Assembly (NCBI RefSeq): GCF_902804475.1
Contig: NZ_CADCSU010000046.1
Location: 1 to 48,595 of the forward strand
Length of the DNA: 48,595 bases
Reading direction: 5' to 3'
Source: Flavobacterium bizetiae
GTDB taxonomy: Bacteria > Bacteroidota > Bacteroidia > Flavobacteriales > Flavobacteriaceae
Below are positions 1 through 7,995 of the stretch, piece by piece. Position 1 is the stretch's first letter. Every line of letters begins with the position of its first letter. Under the pieces are notes generated by a model. That model made no database searches. It had not been told where the DNA came from and was given only the letters and a program-made list of their open reading frames with translations. Made by a program: the position numbers and the translations under genes.

Positions 1-84
1 GCTGTGAGAAATAAAATAATCCATCGGGTTTTTGCAGTAATAAAAAACCAAATCCCTTATAAAAAAGATTTGGTTTTATCATAG
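1..84 (+). CDS. C-terminal end of a possible IS110-type transposase (partial)
   Basis: Frame 1 is open from the first base and stops at TAG 82-84, giving 27 residues that begin AVRNKIIHRVFAVIKNQ. The pattern of a basic/hydrophobic helix (NKIIHRVFAVIKN) just before the stop resembles the C-terminus of IS110/IS116/IS902 transposases as I remember them. The rest of the gene lies outside the window. A perfect hairpin (44-77) overlaps its last codons. The peptide is short, so both the coding call and the family are tentative. Confidence 0.33.
   Translation, partial: AVRNKIIHRVFAVIKNQIPYKKDLVLS
44..77 (+). terminator. Hairpin, possible terminator
   Basis: AAAACCAAATC (44-54) pairs perfectly with GATTTGGTTTT (67-77) across a 12-nt A-rich loop; the 3' arm ends in a T run. 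It could end the upstream plus-strand transcript. Confidence 0.4.
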
Positions 85-240
85 AAATCGGGATGACAAA
101 AAATGCGCAAAGAAAGCTTAAAAAATAAAAAACTTTGCGACTCTGCGACTTTGCGCGATTAATAAAAATAGCCTCGCGAACTTTGAGAGAGATTTATACA
201 TAATGCTTAAAATGAACTTATATAACTTATATGGTTCAAA
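85..240. repeat. Gene-free spacer with two dispersed repeat families
   Basis: Bases 104-180 carry repeated TTTGCG/CGCAAAG words (rich in ACTTTGCGAC), the same family as at 1603-1650 and 25035-25370. Bases 211-236 (AATGAACTTATATAAC onward) are identical to 22671-22696. No gene was seen here. The 3' end of the histidine kinase gene follows at 241. Confidence 0.6.
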
Positions 241-1566
241 TCAGATCAAGCAAATCACAAAACTCGTTTTATCTTCATCGGTTTGGTAACTTAAGTAGCC
301 GCCATGGGCTTCGATGATGTTTTTAGAAAGTGTTAGACCAATTCCGGCGCCATCTTTTCTGGTGGTGAAAAATGGCAGAAATACTTTGTCTCTAATCTCA
401 GAATCAATTCCTTTTCCGTTGTCTGAAATGGTAATAAAAAAGCGATTGTTTTCGGTATAACTGGACAAAAACATTTTCTTTTCTGACTTTTCTTTTAAGG
501 CGTAAACACTATTGGTGATGAGATTAATAATCACTTGTTCGATCTGACTTTTATCTATCAAAATAGATCTTGGGCTACTGATTTCATTAACCAATTCGAT
601 ATTCTCCGCTTTCAAAATTGGACTCATAATTCGCATACAATCCTCTAAAAGTAAATTTATTGGCGTCATTTGTTTTGTAGGCGTTGGCAGCATGGCGAGT
701 TTTCGATAATTTTCGACAAAAACCTGCAAGTGATCACTTCGATTGATAATGGTCGAAATACTACTTTTAATATCATCGAAATCATCTTCTTCAAGTTTTT
801 CCTGATCGACAATCTGAAGTAAATTCTGCGAAAGCGCACGAATTGGCGTTAAGGAATTCATCAATTCATGCGAAATAATTTTCATCAGATTAATCCAGGC
901 TTCTTTTTCTTTTTTCTCAATAACACGCTGAATACTATCTAATAAAATAATAAAATATTCTTTTTCATACGTTTGTGTGTAGGATGTTTGCAGCATAAAA
1001 GTCTGTAGATCCTGTTCTTCTATTTTAATCGAAATTGCCGATTTTAATTCTGAAAATTCGGTTTTCTCAATCTCAGTACAAAGTGATGGTAAATAATTTT
1101 TCAGGTATTTCCAGTGACTCACTTTTGGTACTTTAAACAAACGGGAAAAACAATCGTTCATTAAAAAAACATTCCAGTCTTCGTTTTCTTTTTCAAGAAT
1201 CAAAGTCGCTGTATCTATATTATTTAATATCGATTTATAAATTAATTCTTTTGAAGTCTGATCTTGCTGCTGGTATTTTAAGGTCTCATATAAAAGATAT
1301 AAATTACTAAATTTCTTTTCTTTATAATCTTTCGGGAAGTTGGTCGAAAAATCATTCTGCAAGATCGAAAGCAATATCTTGTCATAAAACAAAGAATGAT
1401 TTTTAATATAAAAATACATCTCAAACAATAATAGAAAAATAAAAAACCCAACTAAAAGCGCATTGTAATAAAGCGTTTTATAAATCAAAAAAATGCAAAA
1501 GAAAAAGGGAATCATAACAAAGACAACCCTTAAAAACAACGCATTATAAAATTTCCAGTTTTTCAT
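241..1566 (-). CDS. Membrane-bound sensor histidine kinase (NtrY-like)
   Basis: 441-residue sensor kinase that should autophosphorylate on His and pass phosphate to the adjacent response regulator. Two membrane segments lie close together near the N-terminus (about 11-30 and 34-54), leaving almost no periplasmic loop, so it probably senses within or from inside the membrane. A PAS-like region spans about 105-215. The H box is ISHELMNSLTPIR with His233; the N box is around 344-356 (INLITNSVYAL); G1 is DNGKGID (382-388) and G2 is GAGIGL (406-411). The HELMNSLTPI box is typical of NtrY/NtrB-like kinases paired with sigma-54 activators. It lies 132 bp downstream of the regulator gene on the same strand, so co-transcription is likely. 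ATG start at 1566. The signal is unknown. Confidence 0.9.
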   Translation of the reverse strand: MKNWKFYNALFLRVVFVMIPFFFCIFLIYKTLYYNALLVGFFIFLLLFEMYFYIKNHSLFYDKILLSILQNDFSTNFPKDYKEKKFSNLYLLYETLKYQQQDQTSKELIYKSILNNIDTATLILEKENEDWNVFLMNDCFSRLFKVPKVSHWKYLKNYLPSLCTEIEKTEFSELKSAISIKIEEQDLQTFMLQTSYTQTYEKEYFIILLDSIQRVIEKKEKEAWINLMKIISHELMNSLTPIRALSQNLLQIVDQEKLEEDDFDDIKSSISTIINRSDHLQVFVENYRKLAMLPTPTKQMTPINLLLEDCMRIMSPILKAENIELVNEISSPRSILIDKSQIEQVIINLITNSVYALKEKSEKKMFLSSYTENNRFFITISDNGKGIDSEIRDKVFLPFFTTRKDGAGIGLTLSKNIIEAHGGYLSYQTDEDKTSFVICLI

Positions 1567-1602
1567 TATTTTATTTTTTATTGCCCGAGATTAAAGTTTT
1601 TA

Positions 1603-1650
1603 ACCGCAAAGCACACAAGGTTTTTCGCAAAGTTCGCAAGGTTTGGTTTG
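1603..1650. repeat. CGCAAAG-type dispersed repeat between regulator and kinase
   Basis: Contains ACCGCAAAGCACACAAGG followed by CGCAAAGTTCGCAAGG, two near copies of the CCGCAAAGCACGCAAAG word found at 25035-25184 and 25348-25370. It sits inside the kinase/regulator operon spacer. Confidence 0.55.
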
Positions 1651-1698
1651 CAATTTAAACCTAATTAAAGATCACAAAACTATATCTATAGAATTGTG

Positions 1699-3057
1699 TT
1701 ATGAGTTTTTCAAATCGTACTTTTCAATCCTTCTGTATAATGCAGCTCTTGACAAACCAAGCTCTTCTGCCGTTTTACTGATGTTTCCGTTGTATTTGAA
1801 AAGTGTTTTTTCGATAGCACTTTTTTCCATTTCAGATAACGGGTTTTCATCGTTTTCCTGAATTTCTTCGAAATCTAAAATATCGAGATTCGTTACAGAA
1901 ATGGTATTATTATCGGCTAAAATCAAAGCGCGTTCTATTTTATTTTCAAGTTCGCGAATATTTCCTTTCCATGGATATTTTTCTAAATATGGCGCTACAT
2001 TATCTTCAAAATGCCATCCCGAAGCTTCAGGACCATGATTGTATTTTTCGGCAATCTTATCCAGAATAAAATGTGCCATCGGGACAATATCATCTTTTCG
2101 TTCGCGCAATGAAGGCAAATGAATTTCCATTGTATTGATTCGATATAGCAAATCTTCACGGAAGGTTTTGTTTTTAACCTCAGCTTTTATATCACTATTG
2201 GTTGCTGCAATTACACGAACATTCAAAGGTCTGGCCTTACTTTCTCCTAAACGGGTAACGGTTTTAGTTTGCAAAACGTGCAATAGTTTAGATTGCAAAT
2301 GCAGCGGAATATTGCCAATTTCATCCAGAAAAATTGTTCCTCCGGAAGCTATTTCAAATCGGCCGGGAGTATCTGTTTTGGCATCTGTAAAAGCGCCTTT
2401 TGCATAACCAAAAAGCTCACTTTCGAATAAATTATCACTCAAGGAACCCAAATCGACATGAATAAAGGGTTGTGCTTTTCGCTCAGAATTCAGATGAATA
2501 AATTCTGCAAAGACATATTTTCCTGTTCCGTTTTCACCCAGAATTAAAACGTTTGCATCTGTTCTGGCCACTCTTTCGGCAATAGAATAGGCTTGTTTTA
2601 TTTTAAGCGAATTTCCAACAAAGTAGTTTTTTGCTGGTTTTTCTTCGACAACTTTTTTACTATTTTTTCTGCTTTCGGCTACAGCCTTATCAATTACTTC
2701 AAGTAATTTTTCGTTATTCCAGGGTTTCAGAATATAATCAAAAGCACCAATTTTTATTCCTTCAACAGCGGTATCAATTTTACCAAATGCGGTCATTAAA
2801 ATCACAATGGTTTGTGGCGAAAGTGTTTTTATTTCTTTGAGCCAATGAATGCCTTCACGCCCATCTTCGAAACCAATTCGGTAATTCATATCTAATAAAA
2901 CCACATTTATTTCATTTTCACTTAAAATAGAAATGATTTTTTTTGGACTATTTTCTGTAAAAATGGTTTCAAAATGTTTTTTGAGAATCATTTTTGCCGA
3001 AAAAAGAATTTCTTCCTGGTCGTCGACGATTAATATTTGGGCTTGTTTTTTTCGCAT
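1699..3057 (-). CDS. Sigma-54-dependent response regulator (NtrC family)
   Basis: 452-residue activator: receiver domain (1-120), AAA+ sigma-54 interaction domain (about 147-380) and Fis-type helix-turn-helix (about 410-450). Receiver residues are the acidic pair D12/D13, phospho-acceptor D56, T89 and K111. The AAA+ part has Walker A GENGTGK (174-180), Walker B TIFLDEIG (241-248) and the sigma-54 contact loop as GAFTDA (221-226) instead of GAFTGA. The HTH reads NISKTAEELGLSRAALYRRI. The frame is open upstream to 3108, but that stretch contains the two dyad sites at 3071-3106; ATG at 3057 directly before MRKKQAQILIVDD is the natural start of a receiver domain. It probably activates the divergent HlyD/ABC/FtsX genes and may control itself, since the sites lie 14-49 bp upstream of its own start. 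Confidence 0.93.
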   Translation of the reverse strand: MRKKQAQILIVDDQEEILFSAKMILKKHFETIFTENSPKKIISILSENEINVVLLDMNYRIGFEDGREGIHWLKEIKTLSPQTIVILMTAFGKIDTAVEGIKIGAFDYILKPWNNEKLLEVIDKAVAESRKNSKKVVEEKPAKNYFVGNSLKIKQAYSIAERVARTDANVLILGENGTGKYVFAEFIHLNSERKAQPFIHVDLGSLSDNLFESELFGYAKGAFTDAKTDTPGRFEIASGGTIFLDEIGNIPLHLQSKLLHVLQTKTVTRLGESKARPLNVRVIAATNSDIKAEVKNKTFREDLLYRINTMEIHLPSLRERKDDIVPMAHFILDKIAEKYNHGPEASGWHFEDNVAPYLEKYPWKGNIRELENKIERALILADNNTISVTNLDILDFEEIQENDENPLSEMEKSAIEKTLFKYNGNISKTAEELGLSRAALYRRIEKYDLKNS

Positions 3058-3070
3058 GATGTCTTTTTTT

Positions 3071-3106
3071 GTTCGATAACGAACGGTCAACTGTTCATTA
3101 TCGAAC
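3071..3106. promoter_or_regulatory. Two dyad sites, probable enhancer for the sigma-54 regulator
   Basis: Site 1 (3071-3084) is GTTCGATAACGAAC, a dyad GTTCG-N4-CGAAC. Site 2 (3093-3106) is GTTCATTATCGAAC, the same dyad with one mismatch. Their centres (3077.5 and 3099.5) are 22 bp apart, about two helical turns, which fits two dimers on one DNA face. They lie about 65-100 bp upstream of the sigma-54-like promoter at 3171-3185. Confidence 0.65.
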
Positions 3107-3170
3107 ACTTCTTTTTTGAATGGTTTTTAAAGCTTCTTTAAAATCAACACTTTACAAATAATAATTTTTA

Positions 3171-3185
3171 CGGCACAGTATTTAC
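3171..3185 (+). promoter_or_regulatory. Sigma-54-like -24/-12 promoter for the exporter operon
   Basis: CGGCACAGTATTTAC aligns with TGGCAC-N5-TTGC at all but the first T and the G of the -12 GC. Spacing from GG to the final C is correct. Expected transcription start is about 3196, 20 bp before the HlyD ATG. The -12 mismatch keeps this a candidate. Confidence 0.5.
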
Positions 3186-3214
3186 CTATTGGTAATCAGT
3201 AAATTATTAAAGAA

Positions 3215-4462
3215 ATGGACAAAGTAATTCCTCGTAAAAATAGAAAATTTAGATATCTCACAATAGCAATTGGAGTTTTTTTAGTTTTGGCAACAATCGT
3301 ATTTTTTTCGTTTAATACTAAAAGAAGTTTAAATGTAAAAGCAGAAGAATTAAGTGTTCAGAAAGTTGAAAAAGCTTTTTTTGAAGATTTTGTTGTTTTT
3401 CAGGCCAAAGTAGAACCTTTGAATGTGATGCTGGTAAATGTTACTGAAGGAGGATCTGTAAAAGAGATTTTTGTTGAGAATGGCGCGATGGTTACACAAG
3501 GTCAGTCGCTGGCTCGTTTGTACAACCCAAATACGGAGCTGAATTATCTGACTCAGGAAACAGCAATTATTGAGCAAATCAACAATTTGAATACAGGAAA
3601 ACTAAACATTAGAAATCAGGAATTAAACTTAAATAAAGATTTGGTTTTAATTGAACATGATTATAATGATGCAAAAAGATTATACGACATGAATGCCCGA
3701 TTATATGAAAAAGAGGTGATTTCTAAAAATGACTGGAATACGTTTAAGGAAAGTCTTCGTTTTCAGGAAGAACGCAAAAGAACGATTCAGCAAAGTATTC
3801 AAAAAGAAAAACAAACGAATCAGATTCAGATTTCGCAAATCAATCATTCGATTCAAACCATGGAGAAAAGTTTGGATATTTTGAGAAACAACAAAAAGAA
3901 CTTTTTGATTACTGCTCCGGAATCCGGCCGATTAACTTCTTTTCAACCCGTGTTAGGAAAAACATTTCAGGCGGGTGAAAGCATCGGAAAAATAGATTCT
4001 AAACAAGGTTACAAATTGACTGCGGATGTTGATGAATTTTATTTGGAAAAAATACGCGAAGGTTTGAAAGGTCATGTAGAATTTAAAGGGAAAAACCTTG
4101 AAGTTTTAGTTACCAAAGTAATTCCGGAAGTGAAAGGAGGACATTTTATAGTAGAACTGGCTTTTACATCTAAAGAGGATATTGTATTACAAGACGGATT
4201 AAGTTTTGGCGTGAAACTAATTTTATCTGAAAAAAATAAAACTCTTGTCATTCAAAAAGGAAGTTTTAGTCAGGAAACCGCAGGAAAATGGATCTTTGTA
4301 GTAAAAGGAAATAAGGCTGAAAGAAGAAATATAAAATTAGGCCGGGAAAACCCTTCGTATTATGAAGTTCTGGAAGGTTTAAAAGAAGGAGAATCTGTGA
4401 TCACTTCGTCTTATACTGACTATAAAGATGTTGAGCAATTATCGATTAGTAGTTCACAGTAA
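3215..4462 (+). CDS. HlyD/MacA-family periplasmic adaptor of an ABC exporter
   Basis: 415-residue membrane-fusion protein expected to bridge an inner-membrane ABC transporter and an outer-membrane channel. A basic N-terminus (MDKVIPRKNRKFR) precedes one membrane anchor (about 15-33). A split biotinyl-lipoyl-like domain follows (about 55-105; VEPLNVMLVNVTEGGSVKEI and later APESGRLTS), flanking a coiled-coil hairpin (about 110-225, many E/K/Q/N heptads). A beta-barrel and membrane-proximal domain complete it (ILVTK...; final GLKEGESVITSSY). It is the first gene of an operon with the ATPase (4642) and permease (5501). No outer-membrane TolC-type gene is present here, so the channel is probably encoded elsewhere. 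Substrate unknown. Confidence 0.88.
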   Translation: MDKVIPRKNRKFRYLTIAIGVFLVLATIVFFSFNTKRSLNVKAEELSVQKVEKAFFEDFVVFQAKVEPLNVMLVNVTEGGSVKEIFVENGAMVTQGQSLARLYNPNTELNYLTQETAIIEQINNLNTGKLNIRNQELNLNKDLVLIEHDYNDAKRLYDMNARLYEKEVISKNDWNTFKESLRFQEERKRTIQQSIQKEKQTNQIQISQINHSIQTMEKSLDILRNNKKNFLITAPESGRLTSFQPVLGKTFQAGESIGKIDSKQGYKLTADVDEFYLEKIREGLKGHVEFKGKNLEVLVTKVIPEVKGGHFIVELAFTSKEDIVLQDGLSFGVKLILSEKNKTLVIQKGSFSQETAGKWIFVVKGNKAERRNIKLGRENPSYYEVLEGLKEGESVITSSYTDYKDVEQLSISSSQ

Positions 4463-4494
4463 AACAGTTTTCAGTCTCAGTTTTCAGTTAAAAA

Positions 4495-4590
4495 GTTTGC
4501 CACGAATTTCACAAATTTTCACGAATTTTTATTCTGATAGTCAAAAATTTAATTCGTGCTAATTCGTGAAATTAGTGGTAAAAAATAAAA
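4495..4590. repeat. GCCACGAATTTCAC inverted repeat inside the exporter operon
   Basis: GCCACGAATTTCACAAATTT near 4499 is mirrored by TTCGTGAAATTAGTGG ending near 4580, with a further AATTCGTGCTAATTCGTG block. Same family as at 17886-18019, 24896-25002 and 25404-25432. It occupies the HlyD-ATPase spacer (4463-4641). Confidence 0.6.
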
Positions 4591-4641
4591 GTTTCAATCA
4601 TCAATCAAAAAACAATCAATAACAACTAAAATTTTAAAACT

Positions 4642-5349
4642 ATGATAACAATTCAAAATTTAACCAAAGTTTTTAGAACAGAAGAAGTAGAAACATCAGC
4701 TTTAAGCGGGATTTCTTTAGAAATTAAAAAAGGAGACTTCCTTACAATCATGGGACCTTCTGGTTGCGGAAAATCGACTTTACTAAATATAATCGGACTT
4801 TTGGATAGCGCAACCAGCGGAAGTTATAAGCTTTTAGATCAGGAAATGGTGGGTTTAAAAGAAAAAGGAAGAGCCATTGTCCGTAAAGAAAACATTGGTT
4901 TTATTTTCCAGAATTTTAACCTGATTGATGAACTTTCGGTTTATGATAATATCGAATTGCCTTTGCTTTATAACAATGTAAAAGCATCAGAAAGAAAACA
5001 AAAAATCGAGGCAATTGCTGAGAAACTAAATATTTCGCACCGATTAAAACATTATCCGCAGCAACTTTCAGGAGGACAACAACAAAGGGTTGCCGTTGCA
5101 AGAGCTTTGGTAAATGATCCTAAAATTATCCTTGCCGATGAGCCTACAGGAAATCTGGACAGTAAAAATGGTAATGAAGTAATGGAACTTTTAACAGATT
5201 TACATGCTAAAGGAGCTACTATTTTGATGGTGACACACTCCGATTATGATGCTTCGTTTTCGCAAAAAACGATTCACATGAAAGATGGTGTTATATTTTC
5301 TGAAAAACTAAATCAGAGAAATGTTGATGTTTTTATGGACGCTAAATAA
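4642..5349 (+). CDS. ABC transporter ATP-binding protein (MacB/LolD type)
   Basis: 235-residue nucleotide-binding subunit that powers the neighbouring permease. It has Walker A GPSGCGKST (about 39-47), Q loop IFQNFNLIDE, signature LSGGQQQRVAVARAL (about 142-156), Walker B IILADEPTGNLDS and the H loop (MVTHSD). The TGNLDSKNG extension and the overall length are typical of the MacB/LolD/FtsE group, whose partners are FtsX-like permeases such as the one at 5501. ATG start at 4642. Confidence 0.95.
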   Translation: MITIQNLTKVFRTEEVETSALSGISLEIKKGDFLTIMGPSGCGKSTLLNIIGLLDSATSGSYKLLDQEMVGLKEKGRAIVRKENIGFIFQNFNLIDELSVYDNIELPLLYNNVKASERKQKIEAIAEKLNISHRLKHYPQQLSGGQQQRVAVARALVNDPKIILADEPTGNLDSKNGNEVMELLTDLHAKGATILMVTHSDYDASFSQKTIHMKDGVIFSEKLNQRNVDVFMDAK

Positions 5350-5356
5350 TCTTAAA

Positions 5357-5428
5357 ATGATAAAATTTATTGTAACCGCAATCTTAATCCTGGTGGGATT
5401 TGTTTGCAAAGTATTAGCTATAATATAA
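5357..5428 (+). CDS. Possible 23-residue hydrophobic peptide
   Basis: ATG 5357 to TAA 5426-5428 encodes MIKFIVTAILILVGFVCKVL followed by AII. One Lys precedes about 15 hydrophobic residues, a single-span membrane peptide shape. It lies 7 bp after the ATPase stop and ahead of the permease, so it would be co-transcribed. There is no clear ribosome-binding signal and no family I recognise; AT-rich DNA can produce such frames by chance. Confidence 0.3.
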   Translation: MIKFIVTAILILVGFVCKVLAII

Positions 5429-5431
5429 CAA

Positions 5432-5457
5432 TCTAACAGGCTTAAAAACCTGTTAGA
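5432..5457. repeat. Hairpin between ATPase and permease genes
   Basis: TCTAACAGG (5432-5440) pairs perfectly with CCTGTTAGA (5449-5457) around an 8-nt loop. No T run follows, so it is more likely a dispersed palindrome or a processing/stability element than a terminator. Confidence 0.55.
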
Positions 5458-5500
5458 CCAAACTAAAAAAACCAACTACAATAACTATAAAAAAACTATC

Positions 5501-7930
5501 ATGATTTTTAACTGGTTTAAAATATTTATATATCATTTAAAGCAAAACAAATTGTTTTCGTTTTTGAATGTCATGGGATTAAGCATTGGAATCGCCGGAG
5601 TAATTTTCGCAATTTTATATTGGAATAATGAACACGCCTACGATAAATGGAATCCTGAAAAAGAAAATGTATATCAGGTTCTAAATAAATTTGGAGACAG
5701 TGGCGATATATGGAACTCAAGCCCTGTGCCTTTTGGCTTAACCTGCAAAGCCACTATTCCTGAAATCGAATCTATTACTTTTTTCGCCAATTGGTATGCC
5801 GAAGATGTAATAAAACATGGCAGCCAAAAATGGATTGGAAAAAAAATCATAATGGCAGATTATGACTTTTTTGATTCTTTTCCGTTCCCAATTCTCAAAG
5901 GATCCAAAAAAGACATCTTAAAAGAAAAAAATAGTGTTGCTATTTCTGATGAGACTGCGAAACTAATTTTTAAAAACGAAGATCCTATTGGCAAAATTAT
6001 TACAAAGGACAATAAACCTTTTGTGGTAAAATCGGTTTATAAAATCATCAAACCTTCTTCTATAGAACCCAATTATGTTTTTGGGGGCTTAATAGACCAA
6101 AATGATATTAGCCAATGGGGGAACTTCAATTATACCCTAATGATTAAAACCCGAAAAGGAGTTAGTATAGAGACGGTTTTAAAGAAGATGAAAAATGTAA
6201 ATTTTATCAACAGGACTCTAAAAAGTGCTAAAGAAAATGGTCAAACAGCTGAGCAATATATCAAAGAAAATGGTGAGATTGGGATTATTGTTGACCAATT
6301 AGCGACATCTCGCTTACACGGCACAAAATCTATTAATGTCGATAATTTTCCTGAAGGCAGAGGTAATTTACAATTACTTTATATCATGGTTGGTTTATCT
6401 ATCCTGATTCTTACTTTGTCTTTAGTAAATTATATTAATCTTGCAACTGCTTCGGCAATAAAACGTGCCAAAGAAGTAGGAGTTCGTAAGATTGTTGGTG
6501 CGAGCAAAAAACAAATTATCGCTCAGTTTATATTTGAAACTGCTATAATTGTAACTCTGGCTATTCTTTTTGCCTTGGCAATTGTAGAACTTTCATTGCC
6601 ATACTATAACAACTTTTTGAAAAAGTCTTTAACTATGAATGGCAACGAATTTTACCTGCAGCTTATTTTTATATTTGTATTAGTAATTGTTCTTGCTGGT
6701 ATATTCCCTGCTATTTACATCTCTAATTTTGAAACATTAAAAGTTTTAAAAGGCAATTTTTCCAGAAGCAAAAGCGGTATCTGGATCCGAAATTCGATGT
6801 TGATTTTTCAGTTTGGTATTGCTGCCTTTTTTATTATTGGTGCTTTAATCGTAAACTCTCAGGTAACTTATATGATGAATAAAGATCTTGGCTTTAGCGG
6901 AGATCAAGTCATCCGTATTCCGTTTAGATATAATGATCAATCTAAAAAATCCGAAAAGTACCAAACTACAAAACAAGAGATCTTAAAATTTTCAGGCGTT
7001 AAGGATGCATCTACATTTGCAGGTTCTTTTGGAAATGGCAGTAATTCAAGTTCAGGTTTTACCTACAATGGTATTTTTGTACAGCCAAGGAATATTGTAA
7101 TGGATTATGGTTTTCTCGAAATGATGAAAATTAAAATTGTTAAAGGAAGAGATTTATCCCCGAAATACGCTTCAGACACCATCAGCAATTGGCTAATAAA
7201 TGAAACTCTGGCCAAGAAACTAGGACTTAAAAACCCTATAAATACCATAATACAATCCGGTTGGGGAAATGAGAAAGGAAATATGTCATTTAAAGTGGTT
7301 GGTGTTGTTAAAGACTTTCATGTTACCGGTCTTCAGAGCGAAGTTCCTCCAATGATTTTCGTAACAATAAAAACTCTTAAATGGAATAATTTTGATAATG
7401 TTTTTGTAAAAGTTTCACCTAACAACCTAACCGAGACTTTAGCAAAATTAAAAAACTATTGGGAGAAAAACATCAATCAGGATTATCCTTTTGACTACGA
7501 ATTTGTAAACAAAGGATTTGCCAAAACCTATCAAGAACAGGTGAAACAGAAAAATTTATTTTTTATCCTGAATCTCGTGGTAATCATTATAGCCGTTTTT
7601 GGATTATTTGCTTTAGCCTCATTCTCGATGGAAAGAAGATTAAAAGAAATCGCAATCAGAAAAACATTAGGCGCAGAAACGGATGCTTTACTAAAAGAAC
7701 TTTCCAAACAATATATCGGTTTCTGTTTATTTGGGTTTGTAATTGGTATTATCCCAGCCTATATTTTGTTACAAAAATGGCTGGAGAATTTTGCATTCAG
7801 AACCAGTATTTCAGTTGCTCCGTTTAGTGTTGCTCTAGTTTCGTTAGTGATTTTAACTTTAATAATAGTGTTGGCAAAAGCCTATCAGGTAACCAAAATC
7901 GATATCTTAAAATATTTAAAATACGAATAA
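5501..7930 (+). CDS. FtsX/MacB-family ABC transporter permease
   Basis: 809-residue inner-membrane permease with the duplicated architecture usual in Bacteroidota: membrane helix (about 17-40), MacB-type periplasmic domain, FtsX core with three helices (about 285-420), then a second helix at about 427-450, a second periplasmic domain and a second FtsX core (about 680-800). Both cores carry the conserved post-helix signature (KRAKEVGVRKIVGASKKQI and RRLKEIAIRKTLGAETDAL). It works with the ATPase at 4642 and adaptor at 3215. MacB-type systems use a mechanical cycle to push periplasmic substrates outward; the substrate is not evident. Last gene before a strong terminator. Confidence 0.92.
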   Translation: MIFNWFKIFIYHLKQNKLFSFLNVMGLSIGIAGVIFAILYWNNEHAYDKWNPEKENVYQVLNKFGDSGDIWNSSPVPFGLTCKATIPEIESITFFANWYAEDVIKHGSQKWIGKKIIMADYDFFDSFPFPILKGSKKDILKEKNSVAISDETAKLIFKNEDPIGKIITKDNKPFVVKSVYKIIKPSSIEPNYVFGGLIDQNDISQWGNFNYTLMIKTRKGVSIETVLKKMKNVNFINRTLKSAKENGQTAEQYIKENGEIGIIVDQLATSRLHGTKSINVDNFPEGRGNLQLLYIMVGLSILILTLSLVNYINLATASAIKRAKEVGVRKIVGASKKQIIAQFIFETAIIVTLAILFALAIVELSLPYYNNFLKKSLTMNGNEFYLQLIFIFVLVIVLAGIFPAIYISNFETLKVLKGNFSRSKSGIWIRNSMLIFQFGIAAFFIIGALIVNSQVTYMMNKDLGFSGDQVIRIPFRYNDQSKKSEKYQTTKQEILKFSGVKDASTFAGSFGNGSNSSSGFTYNGIFVQPRNIVMDYGFLEMMKIKIVKGRDLSPKYASDTISNWLINETLAKKLGLKNPINTIIQSGWGNEKGNMSFKVVGVVKDFHVTGLQSEVPPMIFVTIKTLKWNNFDNVFVKVSPNNLTETLAKLKNYWEKNINQDYPFDYEFVNKGFAKTYQEQVKQKNLFFILNLVVIIIAVFGLFALASFSMERRLKEIAIRKTLGAETDALLKELSKQYIGFCLFGFVIGIIPAYILLQKWLENFAFRTSISVAPFSVALVSLVILTLIIVLAKAYQVTKIDILKYLKYE

Positions 7931-7950
7931 GCTTGTAGACCATTTTTTTT

Positions 7951-7989
7951 AAGAAACCCGCCAAATTTTAACAACTTGGCGGGTTTCTT
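7951..7989. terminator. Bidirectional terminator
   Basis: AAGAAACCCGCCAA (7951-7964) and TTGGCGGGTTTCTT (7976-7989) form a perfect 14-bp stem with an 11-nt loop, T run after it and A run before it. It serves the permease (plus) and the L,D-transpeptidase (minus). Confidence 0.93.
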
Positions 7990-7995
7990 TTTATT

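Noticed and set aside
225..245. GGTTCAAATC resembling a tRNA T-loop
   Set aside because: No acceptor or anticodon stems pair around it; it is the end of the repeat shared with 22671-22696.
3058..3108. 17-residue N-terminal extension of the response regulator
   Set aside because: It overlaps the paired dyad sites, and receiver domains begin directly at the MRKKQAQILIVDD segment.
3171..3185. A primary-sigma (TAnnTTTG) promoter for the HlyD operon in the same gap
   Set aside because: No TAnnTTTG with a suitable upstream TTTG was found between 3110 and 3214; the sigma-54-like site is the better candidate.
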